In this document: piece by piece, positions 45,901 to 59,900 of the stretch | Numbering within the stretch: position 1 is the first letter of the stretch | Layout: every line of letters starts with the position of its first letter | Source of the DNA: Phalacrocorax aristotelis | Lineage: Eukaryota > Chordata > Aves > Suliformes > Phalacrocoracidae | DNA: 64,000 nt | Reading direction: 5' to 3' | NCBI RefSeq assembly: GCF_949628215.1 | Contig: NC_134286.1 | Location: 1,178,001 to 1,242,000 of the forward strand | Translations under genes and position numbers: made by a program | Notes under the pieces: model-generated | Told to the model about the DNA's origin: nothing | Seen by the model: only the letters and a program-made list of their open reading frames with translations | Databases searched by the model: none

Positions 45901-48900
45901 AGTGCTTACACTCGTGTTCTGCAAGAAGTAGGCAGAGGGCAGGATTATACACGTTGTGATCTCCCAGTTCAATCCTTTTTTTTTATTCCTTCACATAAAC
46001 TTTTCCCTTAAAATCCCTAAGCAGCAGATTTTTCTTTTCTAGATCCTCCCTGGTTAGATCACTGCTTTTTCAGCAAAATGGTGAAACGGATAGATGAAAG
46101 TCTCACAAGCACAGGACACAGCAAACACTATTCAGTGTTGTGCCTTCCTTAGAATGAGCGTGCTGTAGGAGTTTTTCATAGGCTGTAATACCCTGTATGT
46201 TCCTGAGCTGTCACTCATTTTGGCATTTGTTTTATCTTTGACCACAAGTGCAGGTTTTAGTATTGGAAAGTATGCCAAGGCTTTAGCCACCAGAGCACAA
46301 GCTCCTCTTGAGTACTTGTTTTGTTCAAGTTCAATGCATAATGTAGTTCTCATCTTGGTGTTTGTGGAAAGCTTACTCACAGCATTTAGCCACTCTTTAA
46401 TTTGGCATGGAGGATAAAAGTTAGCACTGTAGCTCTGGAACGAGGTGTGTTGACAGAAGTGCTGGGTCTGGGTCTAGAAATGGAGCAGCAGTTGAGTGCC
46501 ACAGTTGAAGAGAGCAGGTGAGCCAGGACCCGAGATAACAGCACTGTTGGCCAGGACCACGTTCCTTCATCAGCGGGGCTCAGAGCTGAGATAGCGTGGC
46601 ATCATTCAAACACAGCTGTGTGAGCAGTCAGCACTGAGGTCAGAGCATGAATGAGTTAAGAACGCCCCTGGTGGAGAAAGGCTCTGCTGGAGAGCACCTG
46701 GAAATTGTCTCCTTTTGGGGGAATACTTTCTGAGACCTCAAAGATACTCTCATTCATCTTTTTTCTCAAGACAGCTCACTTGTACGATGCAAACTGAGGT
46801 ATACTCCGTTCTTTGCTGAGTGCTGTGATCTGCAAATGAAAAGAGCTATTTAATTTGGAAAAGCAAATACTATTTGCATGTATGTAAATAAAATGCAAAA
46901 ATGCTATTTCTGAGAAAATAATTTTAAGATTAAAAGCACCACTAAAAGAAGTATTCCCTCACCAATCTCAAGTGGAGCAGTGAAAATTATTATTCAGTTC
47001 CACTAAGGTCTGCTGCTGCTACATCTGATGATGGGTGCTAAAATACTATACAGTGAAGTTAGATGAATTTGCCTGATGGGGGTTGTTTTTATATCTTCTG
47101 AGAATAAACTTTGTCCTCTCCCAAATTCTTCATGTCTGGCACCCATGGACAGTCTGCAGGAAGGAGCAACTAGGAACAAAGCAGGACTCATGGGACTGCA
47201 GTTCAGGGCAGACACCCAAGTATTCAGGTGCGTGAGAAGTGATAAAGAAGCCCAAGACTGACTGCAGCCAAGAGCACATATATTGAGTCTGTTTAACATT
47301 TTCTGTGCCCTCTTTACTGATTTGTTTAGCCTAACATATCTTTATTATGTGTACAGGAGAATCTGAGGCTTCTCCAGTAGGATTCATGTCACTTCACTAG
47401 AAGTTTATAAACATTCTGACAGTTCTCATACAATTAAGGTTGTTTTTATATTCATACAGTCACCCACGCTTGTACGTACTTTCAAGTGCTAAAGATTTAT
47501 TCATTCTCCTTTGCACTTCCTAGAAAAGTAGTAGCAATTCCTAATCTGGCCAGATTGCTTTGGGCTCCAGACCAAAGTTCTTCTCTTTCACAGGGACGTC
47601 AAAACTGAATCAACCCTAAGCTGGAAACCCAGATGCTCAACTTCTACCTTGGTCTGTTAGCATAAACCTTTCCATCTGGAAGACAGTCCAAAATCATGGC
47701 TGCTATTTCATTCCCTCATTTCTGAGGGCTTCTTATTATTCTTTTATGTTTGTTTATGTTTTTGATGAATGGAATCAGAGTGGAAAATGATTGATTCCGC
47801 TGGAGAAGAAACTGTAGCCTCTACAGACTGCATCTTTTCCTGTCTCTCCTAAAGATGCTCCCACCATGCCCCAAGCTCAGGAAACCTCGCTGGGGCTTTC
47901 ACTGAAAAGATGAGCCCTGGGTGCTTCCCAGTAGCAAAGTCTGCAGGGTGAAAGGTAGAGGATGGACATGCTGGCTGCCCGCAGACGGGTGGACATAATT
48001 CCTTCTTCCAGATGAAGCAGTGAATATCTCCTATCTCTTTTTTTGAGACTGACAGTGATGTGAATCATCCTTCGAGTGGGCAGGTGAGCACCATTTCCTC
48101 CAAGTGGCAGGTGGGGAAATAGGCAGATGAGCGCATTCCCCAACGTCAGGTGCAAACCACAGGCAGGAACTGAAGAAGAACCTGTGTCTCTCAGGCAACC
48201 GGTGAGGACAAGGCGGTGCAATGTGCACCTTGTGTCTCTGCTGCCTGAAGCCTTGCCCTCTCGGTCTGTGCGCCATCGTTAACATGCATGCTTCATCAGC
48301 AGGCCCGGGCAGCCTGGGAATGGACAGTTTCTTCAGGAGGGCTTTGCAGAACTGGCTCCAGTAAAACACGTTTCTCACACATATTTTGGAGCACATGAGA
48401 AATTGCTCTCCGTCGCAGAGAGTGGGTACCTGGTCCTCAGAGGCATATCAATGCTGACAGCGTAACTGGAGGATGGTTCAGCAGGGATGGGATCCCACTG
48501 ACCCCCTCGTGAATAAGCTGCTCTGGGAGCTCTCTGGTGGGAGAGGGCCTGGGTATGACCTTCACAGTCTTCCTGGAGGTTGTTGAGAGAGCAAACCCAG
48601 GAGGCAGAAAGCTGGGTCCAGCAGTGGTGTGCAGTTTCTCACATCTGCTCCCCCAACACCATCCTGCTCACATCCTCTTGACATCCCCCCTCCCCGCCCC
48701 AGTCTGTGTCATTCACTGAGTCCGTATTTCCTTCCATTGTTCCCCAGCAACTCCTTGGGCAATACTGTCTCCCTTCCCAGCCTTGTAGGCAGCCTTGGCC
48801 ATCCAGTGTGAACCGATGCATGGGCTTTAAACAACAGAATAGAATAAACATCTGCTTCTCCTCGGAAGTTTCCCCCTCCCCAGTGCACCCGCGCCCATGC

Positions 48901-49427
48901 ACGCGCTGCAGCCAGGTGTCTTTCTTCTTTTGCCCATCAACTCAGGTGGAGGGTGGGAAGTGTTCAGAGAGATTCTCATGTCGTCTTGTCCCTTGAGCAA
49001 ATTGCGCTCCTGTTAGAGCTGCCAGTGCAGCCCAGCTCAGCGCTGAGCTCCTGGGCTCTACTTTCCTCCTCATCACCATTCCTTTCCAAGCATTAGACAT
49101 GAGCTGTATTTGCCAAGGTGATGAGCGTCTCCAGCCAAAGTCCTAAAGGCTAAATGGAAGCCAAAGTCCCTGGATTTTCCTTTATCAGCAAACAGCAGTT
49201 TGCTAGTGAAGACAGACAGAAAAAATCAGCAAGCCTGAGTGAACTAGGAACGCTTGTTCAAACCAAATGCCCCAATATTTCCAGGAACCAAAACATCTGT
49301 ATCCAATTTATTTATCCAGAAAACCTGAAAGACTGTGTGAAGTAAAAAGATGGTAATTTTTTATTTTTTAATAGTTTAATTTCAAGCTACCTAAGGTTAA
49401 TTTGAAAAAAATAGAAACATACAATAG

Positions 49428-49515
49428 GGTTTTGTTTGTTTGTTTTTAACTGTAAACAAACCAGAAGAAAAAGAAATTTGGTTTGGTTTGGTTTCATTTC
49501 ATTTTGTTTCATTTC
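49428..49515. repeat. T/G-rich simple repeats
   Basis: gttttgtttgtttgttttt followed after a short gap by ggtttggtttggtttcatttcatttt-type units. Confidence 0.7.
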
Positions 49516-51711
49516 TGAAATGATTTGGCCTTGGTGCAAGAAAGTAAGAAAACAGAAACAAATATGTTATTGCTTTTGTCAATTTGTCACAGGAGCCACA
49601 AAAATTCATTGCTGAGATTGTTTTATTCTTAACTGATGTCTATTAACTCTACAGTGTCCTACAATGATCTCATAAAATCCTTGCGAATATGGGCAGCAGA
49701 AGAGCTGCTCATTCTACCCAAGTGCTGATGTGATGAGAAAAGGTGTCAGCACGACCATCTTGCCAGACTCTCAGTTGCATTGCTCATTAGCCCTGATACG
49801 CTTCCGTGTCTGATAAGCATACTCTGTGCCTCACAGTGCCCCAGGACTTGCACAGGGATGGACTTTTATTTCCTAACAGCGAATAGTGAGGCAACGGGCC
49901 TCACCTTTCAAGGAGCAATGGTGGTGGTCATTTGTATGTGGGCATTTCTGCATCTTTCTTTGCAGAAATCTGGGGATATCTGGCTTCCTGGAGAACTCTC
50001 AAAGCCACTCCACCTTTGGAAGCATGCAGGACAATGGTGTTAGAGGATGAGATTAAAATCTTGGAACTCTTCCATGCTCTTTTACAGAGTGAGTGAGGTC
50101 ACAGGCAAATTAGTAGGTTGTTGGAAGGAGATCTAAACATCTATCATTTTTCTATGAGGGGTTTTTACCACCCCAATAAGCGACTGTCCAAGGCAGGAGA
50201 CAGTTGAGGGAAATGCTTTGATCACATTTTGGCCAGCCCGGTCTCCAGTGATGCTTCTCAGGGTTAGACAGCTTCGCAAAACTCCTCCACCCAATTCAAA
50301 GCACTGTGAGTAACTCTCCTGCATACAGCCCATTTCCTCACAACAGCAATCACAGGCTGCAGACAGCAGACAAAATCTCCCAACAGGAGACTGGTCATGC
50401 CCGAGTTATGTCCTCAATACAACCAGTTCTGTGCAGCATGGCAGAAGGAACGCTAACATGGGTGTGATACCCCGCCGAGGAATTCCAGTGTCACTAAGTA
50501 ATTATTAGTAATAACTCAGAGTAACAATTTCCATATGTAGGACCCAAAAACAAGAACTACAAGTCGGGAGATGCCTTCTTCAGCTTATTAGATGACAGCA
50601 GGATTTCCACCTCCTCTAAAATAAGACCTATCCTGTTTTCTATTTTGGTCTCACTCACCCCACCAAAATAAAATCAGGTGAAGACAGATACATCAGTGAG
50701 CAGAGCTGGAATTTTTGCTAGAGTTTGGGGTGGGGAGGGGTTGGCATGGACTGAACTCTCAACACCATGGTCGTATGTTACTGATTAAGGAGCCTGGACA
50801 GATGCACCTTTCACTTCCAGTTCAGGTGAAAACCTTTACTGTCTCCTCTAGGATGGTGAGTTTCACTCAGTGGGATGGGGAAGCCCCTGAGATGAGCCTC
50901 CCATATTGTGTTCAGGATTTTTCAGGACTATCCAGCATGGTGAAATTCAGAAAAGGAGTGAAACTGAGGGGCAGACACAAGCTAAGAAAGTGGGACTGAG
51001 GGCTTACTAAGAATTTCCATCCAAAGAGGTCTGTGTGCTTCCCTGCACGGAGGAATGGGATTTTCCCTTACCCATCCCTCAGAAAGCTCCTTTGTCCAGC
51101 TGGGCAGAAAAAGCCAGGAAGGTAAAGGTTAATGCCAACAAGGCTATTTAGCTGAATGGTGTCCTTTTTTCCTCCCCCAGCCCCCATTCCCCCCGAACAT
51201 ACACACACAGAGTCTCACACACATCCACATCCTGAAGCAAGAGGAAAGGAATTCCCTGTGCAGCCGGACGGCAAGACGTGGGCCAGGGCCTCCAGTGACA
51301 CCACAGGCTGCTGCGTCCTGCTCCTGCCGTGCCCCCACGCCAGCACCACCTTCAACCCTCCCCAGCCGCACCGAGAGCCAGGTCACCGTGACCCGAGACA
51401 CCGGCACAAACCTTCTTCTGTTCCCCGGTCCTCAGCGTCATCTCGGCTGTAGCCGGCACAAATCCTCTGGCTCCCAGCCAGGCCACAGGAGTTTTTTCCC
51501 CCTCTCTCCGCCAAAGCAAATTGACTTCTGACACCTTCCCTTATGTTTTCGTCCTTTAAAGGGTGGAAAGCTGAAAGCCTGGCTTCGCTGTATTCACTCC
51601 CACACCTTCTCTGTACTCTCCTGCCTGGTTGCTAAATTAGCTCTTTGATGGAGGACTGGGCACCTGGGTTACGAGTCGGTAGCTGTTTGCAGGCACGGAG
51701 CCCGCAGCGTG

Positions 51712-51735
51712 CACACACACGTGTGTGTCTGTGTG
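51712..51735. repeat. Alternating purine-pyrimidine (CA)n(TG)n tract
   Basis: Contains the perfect 16-base palindrome ACACACACGTGTGTGT at 51713-51728, followed by ctgtgtg. It could adopt Z-DNA or a small hairpin. Confidence 0.8.
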
Positions 51736-54700
51736 CTGCGGAGCACCGCTGACTGCGTGTCAGGGGTGCCCACGGGAAGCAGCGCTGTGCTGGGAGCATG
51801 CTCCTGGCCTCCTTCGCGACCACCCCTCGGCATTTCAGCCCCCTGGGCCTCTGTAAAGCGTGGGTAACAATTCTTGCCTCCTTCTTGAACATTTGGTTAA
51901 AAGAACTGTTTGGGGCCTAAGTGTTACAACTAGTGCCTAAAACTGACAATAGGCAATATTTTTATAACTACTTAGCTTTTATTCCTTCAAGAACCCATCC
52001 CCACTGCTCCTGTAACAACATAGATCTTGGAAAGCCATTCTAGGAGAATCCATTAATCATATTGAACAGGACCAAAATATTTCCCCTCTCTGTCTTTAAA
52101 CCTTTAAAGGCTTTTTTCATGTTGCTTCCCTGTCATCACAAAAAAAAAAAAACCCTTGGAAATTCTTAGAAATATGAATCTATGTCAAGACTTAAACTGC
52201 TCAAAAATGCATAGTGCAGGAGGACTCAGGCCTCCCGGCTTGATCCTGGCAAGCCTCTGCAATGCCAGTTCAGTAATTCTTCCAGCAGATGGGAGAAAAC
52301 CTGTTTGGGACCACTTTTACCCACCAGTAAAAGGCATTGGGCTAGGAGGAACAGATCAGCTAAGTGTCCAGTGGCTGTATAACCCAGCTCAGCTCCAGGA
52401 GGAAGACCTGTTCTGTACTGGGGTGAATTCCCAGGCAAGGACTCTGGGGCCAAGGTCTGCTCCAACGAGCTGTCACCAAAAGCACTGATGTTGCTTCCCT
52501 AGGACTTGCAAAGGTTTGTGTGATTGGGATGAACCAAAGGCCATTTGAATGTCATTCAAATAGTTTACTTCATTCTGATTTGCTGCACTTATCCTTTTTT
52601 GCTTCAACTGTGCTATTTTCCACTAAAATATTGTCACATTCCAGCCATTTGACATGCCCATAAAACCATCGTTTTAGCCTTCTCAGCTCATTAACTCTCT
52701 AGAATGTATGCTGGCTGAATTCACAGCGTTAAGAGATCTAAAGGATGCTTTTTATCCCAGCCATTACTTACCTCTCTCCCCTGGAAGAGACTGCTGGACA
52801 GCTGTGAAATTACTTTTTCATGGACCACCATGCCAGCAGGTTTCCAGCTGGAATCAATGACAAAGCTTGGAAATAAATTGTTGACCGCTTAGAGCAAGAG
52901 GATCAGGAAACCCAGCCCAGTTCTGAGCTAGAAAAACAACAGAAACAACCACCACCAGCCACCACGCCACATACCTCTCACATCTGTGCACCTCCCACAG
53001 CCTCCCTGACTGTTCGCAGGGTTGCACGTTTGTTCTGTGGGTGCAGAACAGAAATTGTCCATCACAGTGCCATATCCAAATATCCAAAAGAAGATGAGAT
53101 TGTTGGCTGTCGATCAGGGCTTTTAACATGTGGAAGGCTTGGGAGGTACGGGAGAGTCCTTGCAATAAGGAGTCATTTAGTGACCCAGAGGGACATCTAT
53201 GTCTCTTTCTGTCTTGCAGGCTACACTTGATTAGAAAATTTGTTGTAGGCTTGTACGTAGCTTGCAAACCAGCAGCCCTATTACCGCTTGCCTGATGGCT
53301 CAGTCAGCAGGGCCAGGCGACGAATCGGCACATGCAAGGGCAGAATATAGCTGGCCAGTTGACACTGGAAAGAATTTGGTGGTGGAGTCGGGCTTCAGAG
53401 ACCATCCTTGTCTCTGTCACATATATGTGAGGTGTTACAGGCATTGCAGCACACGTTGTAAGTCATTAGGCACTACCTCTTAAAATGTTTACTGGAAAAG
53501 CTCCTGCAGTACCCCAGTCATTGCTAGCAGCAGTCTGGTGTCGCAAAACATCTGGACCACATGAAAGACAAAGACCATCAACGGTGTCACTCCAAGAGTA
53601 CACTGGACCATTGCAGCTGTATTCTGAGAATCATTCACCAGCAGCGTGAACTTTCCCAGTTGGAAAAAAACCACTGGCTATTTACTCGGTAGGTATAAAT
53701 GATGCCTATTAAGCAGCTATTGCTGCTAATATTAAACATGTTCATTTCCAGGACAATGTTTTCAACAGCTTGATGGCAAACGAGTAGTAAGAAAGGCTTT
53801 TCCCAAAACATTTAGATTTTGAACACTTTTAACAATTTTTGGCAGCACGCTCTTCTTTTAATTTTGTTTCTTTATCTTCTAAACCAATAGCATTGAATCT
53901 CACTGTGCCCTTTCATGGGGGATGGAAGAACTCAAAAGTAAAAAAATATATCCCAAGATCTAAGCCTTGTGGTAGATATGGGCATGATCATTAATCTTGG
54001 TCAGGTTTGCTCCATCATCCACATTTCCAATCTTTAACACACAAGAAGACATGCCCTGACACATCCTTCCACTGTAATTGCTGCATGAATGCCAGGAAGA
54101 GCCTTAGCATCTTCAGAGCTTGTACAGTAGTACACTATGAGTGAAAAATTCCCTTTCTAGAATTGGAAGGATAATCCAGCTCATTTCAAATAAATGTCTC
54201 CCTATCCATATCATGGGCACAGGCAGAGCAGGAGTCTCTAGAAAGTGCTGCCTTTATATCTGCTTGGTGAACAGAAGTTCATGATCTTTACCTGTCCCTG
54301 AACTTCAGTATGGAAAAGTGCCATTTGCTGTGTAAATAAGCTCACTGGCTGCCTGACATTTCAAAGCAGTTTGCTTATCTATGGTGATGTGCCCACACCT
54401 GGTCCAGGCTTGAGGACCATATAACTTTTTCTTAGGTGAATGATCACCAGTGTCAGCACTGGCCTTCCCACCCAACTCCTGGACTGCATCAGTTTACATA
54501 GCCCTGTGTCTCATGGTAGCAACGAGAACCAGATGCTAGGAGAAAGGTAACAAGTCTGCATATGCTATCTTTCCGCCAGGGTTTGAGTGGTTTCCCGTTC
54601 TTGTGCTTAGGCTTTCTGTGCCAACCCAGCTATGATGGGCACGAATACAGACCCTGACAGACAAAGCCACATGGGCAATAACTGTGGAACCAATTGCACT

Positions 54701-55280
54701 TGCAAAGCTGCATCAGTTTCACCGTGCCAGCAATATACTAGAGTACAGCCTATATAGTACCTACTCTTGGAGCACTTAGGCAGTAAAGAAGATCAGGCTT
54801 CTCATAGAAATTAGGTGCTCTGAAATTGTAGTACATCATAAAACATGGCCAAAAACTATAAACTGAATATTCTCTCTCCACGGGTCTTAATCCTAGGGAA
54901 ACTTCAATAAGAGCCAGATGAAGGAAACCAGTGGAGAACCCTTTCATGCAGAGACACGTAACAGACATGCCACAGAGTTCGTCTTTTTTGAGCAGTAAAG
55001 GGCATCTAGTCCATTGTTCCTTAGAGGCCTCAGATGTATTCTTAGCTTTGTTTTGTAGTAAAACAGAGCTTTTACCGTAAATCCAAATATGTTAATTTTT
55101 TCTTAAACTTTGGAAAAGTTTCAGACAACCTCTTCTGGATTTTTGTCATTTTAAGGTAATGAAGTTTCCACATGTTTTAAAAACATGAGGACCTGGGTTG
55201 AACAGGGAGGTCTTAATGCTGTTTTCTTTTCAGAAAAGGAGATCATCTAATTCATCCCTTATTTGACATATTAGAAAATA

Positions 55281-55542
55281 TAGCAGTGTAGGGGAATAGA
55301 CAGGGATCGGCGACCGGAAGATCACGGGATGTGACGGAAAGATAGACTCCTCCCCATAAGAGTGGCAGGAACAGGAAGCGCAAGAGCTATATAAGCGTGT
55401 GACGCAGCTAAATAAACGGACATTTTGTATCCATCATATTGATGTCTGTGCATCACTGTCCCCAGGGTGGGTAGAGCCCTGTGTCCCGGAGATATGCGGC
55501 CCGAGATAAGTTCTCCCGTAGAAGCGTACAGCTACATAGCAG
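55281..55542 (+). mobile_element. Solo LTR of an endogenous retrovirus with intact target-site duplication
   Basis: The element spans 55287-55536 (250 bases). It starts TGTAG and ends CTACA, a 5-base terminal inverted repeat of the retroviral TG...CA type. It is flanked on both sides by the same 6-base target duplication, tagcag (55281-55286 and 55537-55542). Inside, in plus-strand order, are a TATA box TATATAA (55388-55394) and a poly(A) signal AATAAA (55411-55416), as in U3 and R. No internal retroviral genes are present, so it is a solo LTR left by recombination between two LTRs. The short length and 6-base duplication suit alpharetrovirus-like or some betaretrovirus-like avian families. 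The exact flanks and intact signals suggest a fairly recent insertion. Confidence 0.9.
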
Positions 55543-56942
55543 ATTGTGACTGAAAGAGAAACAAGAATTATCTTGCCCTGTGGTTCATAGGTCTCATTGT
55601 TGTCTTAAGAAAACAAATGTATTTATAACAGTATTTTACAATCTCAGACAAGACCTTGTGCTGACAAGTGGATACCTTCTCCTACTCCCTTCACATTAGC
55701 AGAAACCTAATCCGCTTTATATACTCCAGCCAAAATCATATTCTCATGATCATATAGTTTGCAGCATTTTTTCCAAAAATAATAAGAAAAGAACAAAAGA
55801 TTGCCCATGAACTGAATGAACTCTGCCTCTTCTACACCTCCTTTTTGTCTTGCATGAGATTATGAGGGACCATCTCTTCCTTTGTGCTTATGTAAAATTT
55901 AACACTGTGGTATTATAAAAATCCAATTAGTAATAATCTGATTAATAACAAACGTGATGTCAAAACCAGATGGGTTCAACTGACAATTTGTTTAGCTGAC
56001 AGGGACACAAAGGACCAAGTCCAGCATCCAGTGGAAGGCAGCTGTGAACATATATGCAGTCCAATGAACTTGACCTTAATCACCAAATCCATTAGCTTTG
56101 CCATAACTGTAACCAAGACGCAACTTACCAGGTCTAATGCACAGATGACTAGAAAAGCACTCTGTGATAGACCAGTGCAAGAAAAATGCCTTGCCAGAAC
56201 CTGTTCCTCATTTGCTTCTGATGCAACATGTTCTATTACCAAAGCAGTAACTAATAAGACGTTCTTTAGCTGCACACTGCTATGGTGAGGATGTCTCATC
56301 CCAGTTTGTAACAAGTTCAGGGCCTAGAGGTAAAAGTGCCACAAAACATTAGAATGTGCCATCTGGCCTTGGAAACTGGGAAACAAAGAGCTTATAATTA
56401 CGCAGGGCCCTCCATGTGTCCCTGGGATCACATAGCAAGAAGACAAACTCAAAGCTATATGGAAAGGAATGTCTCCCCTCGTCCCTTTGCATGTGCTTCA
56501 GTCAGGATGTTTGTACAAAAAGAAAGTCAGTTGAACAATAAAACACACATGTCAGATGTTGAAGGGAAGTTTGGAGTTGAACACGCCAAAAGAAGAGATT
56601 CAGACAAGTTCATCCTTATGATAAGATTATCCACTCAAATATGCACATCACAACATCCTTGTTAGGGGACCAAACTGATAGCAGTAGCAGTGTGATACTC
56701 GGTATTTTGAACTTTTCACCCAAAAATTGCAAGGCACTTTACAATAAAGCCTAAATATATCTTTTGTGAGATGGGAGTGGCTGTAAAGAAATAGCTTTGC
56801 TTATTTTGAGCATGAAAAACACAAAATTCCATTACAACACAAAACAGAAAGCTCTCATTCACCTGGAAATGGTGCTTTTAAGGAATTGTAATGGAATTAT
56901 ACCTAGTCAGACTCCAAAGCCAGTGGGCTTCCATGTCTTAGA
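55543..56942. other. Intergenic, no supported gene
   Basis: AT-rich. The opposed open frames at about 55976-56314 (minus) and 56031-56288 (plus) overlap each other and show no domain. Confidence 0.5.
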
Positions 56943-56997
56943 GTCATAGAATCATGTAGGTTGGAAAAGACCTTTAAGATCACCAAGTCCAACTGTA
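56943..56997 (-). mobile_element. CR1 LINE 3'-end fragment
   Basis: Reads tcatagaatcatgtaggttgg, then aaaagacctttaagatcacc and aagtccaactg. This is the reverse complement of a CR1 3' terminus, so the element runs on the minus strand. Only about 55 bases remain; CR1 copies are usually truncated at the 5' end. The wording is typical of neoavian CR1 subfamilies. Confidence 0.88.
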
Positions 56998-59900
56998 AAG
57001 TCTTCACACTTAAAAAGGGAGTTCCTGTAGTCACATTTTCAATATAAGATGATATAAAAAAATGGACTCAAGAATCCCCAGTTTAATAAGTATTTCATTA
57101 TTTATTCCAAGTGGAACAGCTCTCAGCAAAGCTGAGAGGTGCTCCTAGATAAGGGACTGACCCATAGCCCCAGAGAGGGCTTTTGGGGTCTGAGTTGAAT
57201 CCCAAGACCAGAGTGAGCTTTATTTGAAAATGGAGCTACTCCATGGCCCACTCCAGACCTTCACAAAGATGTGAGTGTGAAGAACAGGGCAAAAAAGCTC
57301 ATGAGAGTCAAAAGCTCTGCCATGAGTTCTTGAAGGTTTCCTGCTGTTACTACAGACGGAAATGCCGCAAGAGCAACTATTCTTAATGCTTTCTTTGTTG
57401 AGGGCTACATTTATTCACCCCTCAAATAATGGAGTGGGAAGGAGAATGTTGTGGACCAAGTCTGGCGAGCCATACTTTGAAATGAGGTCTAGGCACTGGG
57501 AGGTTTTACATCCTAGTTCTTGAAAATTCTCATCAGATTTGTTAGTTTTGGCTGGACAAATGTTGGCCTCTCATCTGTCTGTGTGGGAAAAGTTCTTGCT
57601 AGCAGGGTTTCTTTTAACATGTAACCCAATAGTAATTAAGATCCTAATTAGCTAAGCTTTGAATGAAGTTCTGGCAGTGACAGTTCCTGGCAAAGACAGT
57701 CAGCAGTCCTAACTGGACTGAGGTTGTCAGGCATTTCCGGATAAAAGCGTTGAGCATCTCTCAAAGTTCACGACCACTACTCCTGCTCCCTCTGCCCTCC
57801 CCACCACCCACCAGCTCTTTTCATCTTCCATTGCTGTAGGCAGCTCAAAGAGATGTTCATGTCCCAGAAGTGATCCTGATGCCAAGTTTCTTTATTAAAA
57901 CCACCTCCAGGCAACAATCAGATTTGCCACATGCCTGTTGTCCTCAACACTCTTGGGCAGTCACAGCATATCAAGGACTGGGGCTGGTTTCATTCCATGC
58001 CTTTTGCTCCTGCTGCTACTGTCCTCAAGTTCAGGAAGGGCTGTAAACATTGAAGGGAAGATGAAGGGGTCAGGGGGTGCATCTTTCTTTATCTCATCTG
58101 GCAGTCAATCCCTTGCCAAATGTATCAAGTCAAATGAGGAGGGGAAGAGGCTGGTGAGACAGCCATGTGGTGTCTTCAGATTCTGCAGCTTCCCTGCTGC
58201 ATTTACTTTTCTTCTGTATTTCTATAGCAAGCTTGAGTGAGCGACTATGGCCCTGGATGAGGAGTTAGCAGCAAGGGCTGTTACACCCAGCCTTGGCACT
58301 GAGCACCAGAGGTTTTTGGCTTCCATCCTACCCTTTGCCTGTATTTTCATAGTCCCTTTAAACTGGCGTAAACTGGCTTCGCTGCCAGAAGAAGCAGTCC
58401 TGACGCAGCATTTGCGTGGTGCTCCCAGTGGGGCATCTTATCCCAACTCAACCTGGCAAAAAAACCATATGCATGTTACCCTGAGATCAGGCCTGTAAGT
58501 GGCTGTGTAAGCCAGCTCAGAGTGACTGTACTGCCAGGGCACCTCTTGGTCTTACCACGCTGGAGTCCAAACTCTTTGCAATAGGGACTATGTTTCACTA
58601 ACTGTGTATACAGCCCCCAGCATGATGAGGCATTGATTTCAGTGGGTCTTTGGATCCTGTACGGCATCACTGATCCTTCAAAGGCAACATGCATCTTAAT
58701 AAAACACTGAAACAATAAAGCAAGATCTTAAGTGCTTTGTAACACATTCACTTGGGCCCTGTATGGAGTTGGCTCTGCAGTGGCAAGGTCTGGGGCCTCT
58801 GGGGATGAGGAGGAGCAAGGGAAAATGTGGATCTGCCATGAGAGAGTTGAGAAGCTCTGTTAAAAATAGTGGTCCCCGATTTGTGTTTGGCTGCTCATGG
58901 GTGAACAGTGGTTGGAGAGCCAAAAGTGTTCCCAGCTCATGACTGGCACAGAAGCACATGGGAGAGCCCTGAGGAAAGAGCTCAGAGACACTGCTGGAAA
59001 TCTTCTAGTCCAGTATGATTTTGTAGGCTGTACCCTATCATGATATAGAGTTGCTTTATGCCTCCAAATTTGTGTTCCTAAGAAAGAGGTGGTTTATATG
59101 GGTAGTGCCCTGCTTATGATCTTATTTCGGGGTTTTTTTTTGTCATCTAGGTCCCCCAAAGATTTGCTTTTTGGGGCCAGTTCCTTGGCTTGCACAAGCT
59201 GGTTTTATTTCTTTGACTGCTCTGTCTGTGACCTGTATCACATAATCTGGTGGTCTCAAATGGTCTCCCCCACCACTGGCACTCTCCAGCCCTTTTGCCA
59301 TCACCCTCAACGTGGAGCTCAAGTGCTTTACCACCCATGAACACACTCCCATGTCATTCTGTCCCCCTCCACACTCATGCATTTTTGCAGACAATGTAGA
59401 TGTCACAGGAAAGTGTGCACTAGAAAACTCAGTGTTGAAGCTGCCTGTGCCAGATTTGTCCCGGCAAAGAGGAGAGGGGCTTTGCAAACATTTTCACAGT
59501 CCTGGAGCAGCAAAGGACATCTCGCCACCACATCTCCAAAGCCTGAGCGTGCCTCTTCCTCTGGGTGCACAGGCAGGAAGCAGTAGTCTACAAGTAGAAG
59601 CAATTTTGGGCGAAGACTTGGCTCTCCTGCGTTGTCTGAGTGGCTGCTCTCAGCAGGGCTACTTCCACTCCAAATGTGTTATTGCAGTGAATAAACGGGA
59701 GATGGGTGGGGTTGCAGGGGCGGTATGGACAATAAAAGGAAATGCCTCTTTTCTGCATATGCTGTGGAGAGGGAGGGTGTCTGTGTGTCGGGCAAGAGGG
59801 GATGTTGTGCGAGACAGGGTACGGAGGGGAGGCATCTGCACTAAAACCGGAGAAGAAAGTATTTGAGAGAGAGAGGGTGGGTGGGTGGGTGGTGGCAAGA

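Larger units (their letters stand above)
45901..55280. other. Intergenic, no supported gene
   Basis: Ordinary AT-leaning sequence with simple repeats: T/G-rich (gttt)n and (ggttt)n runs at about 49428-49515, a CA-rich run at about 51200-51230, (CA)n(TG)n at about 51712-51735 and a poly(A) run at about 52138-52152. I see no exon series or RNA gene. Confidence 0.5.
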
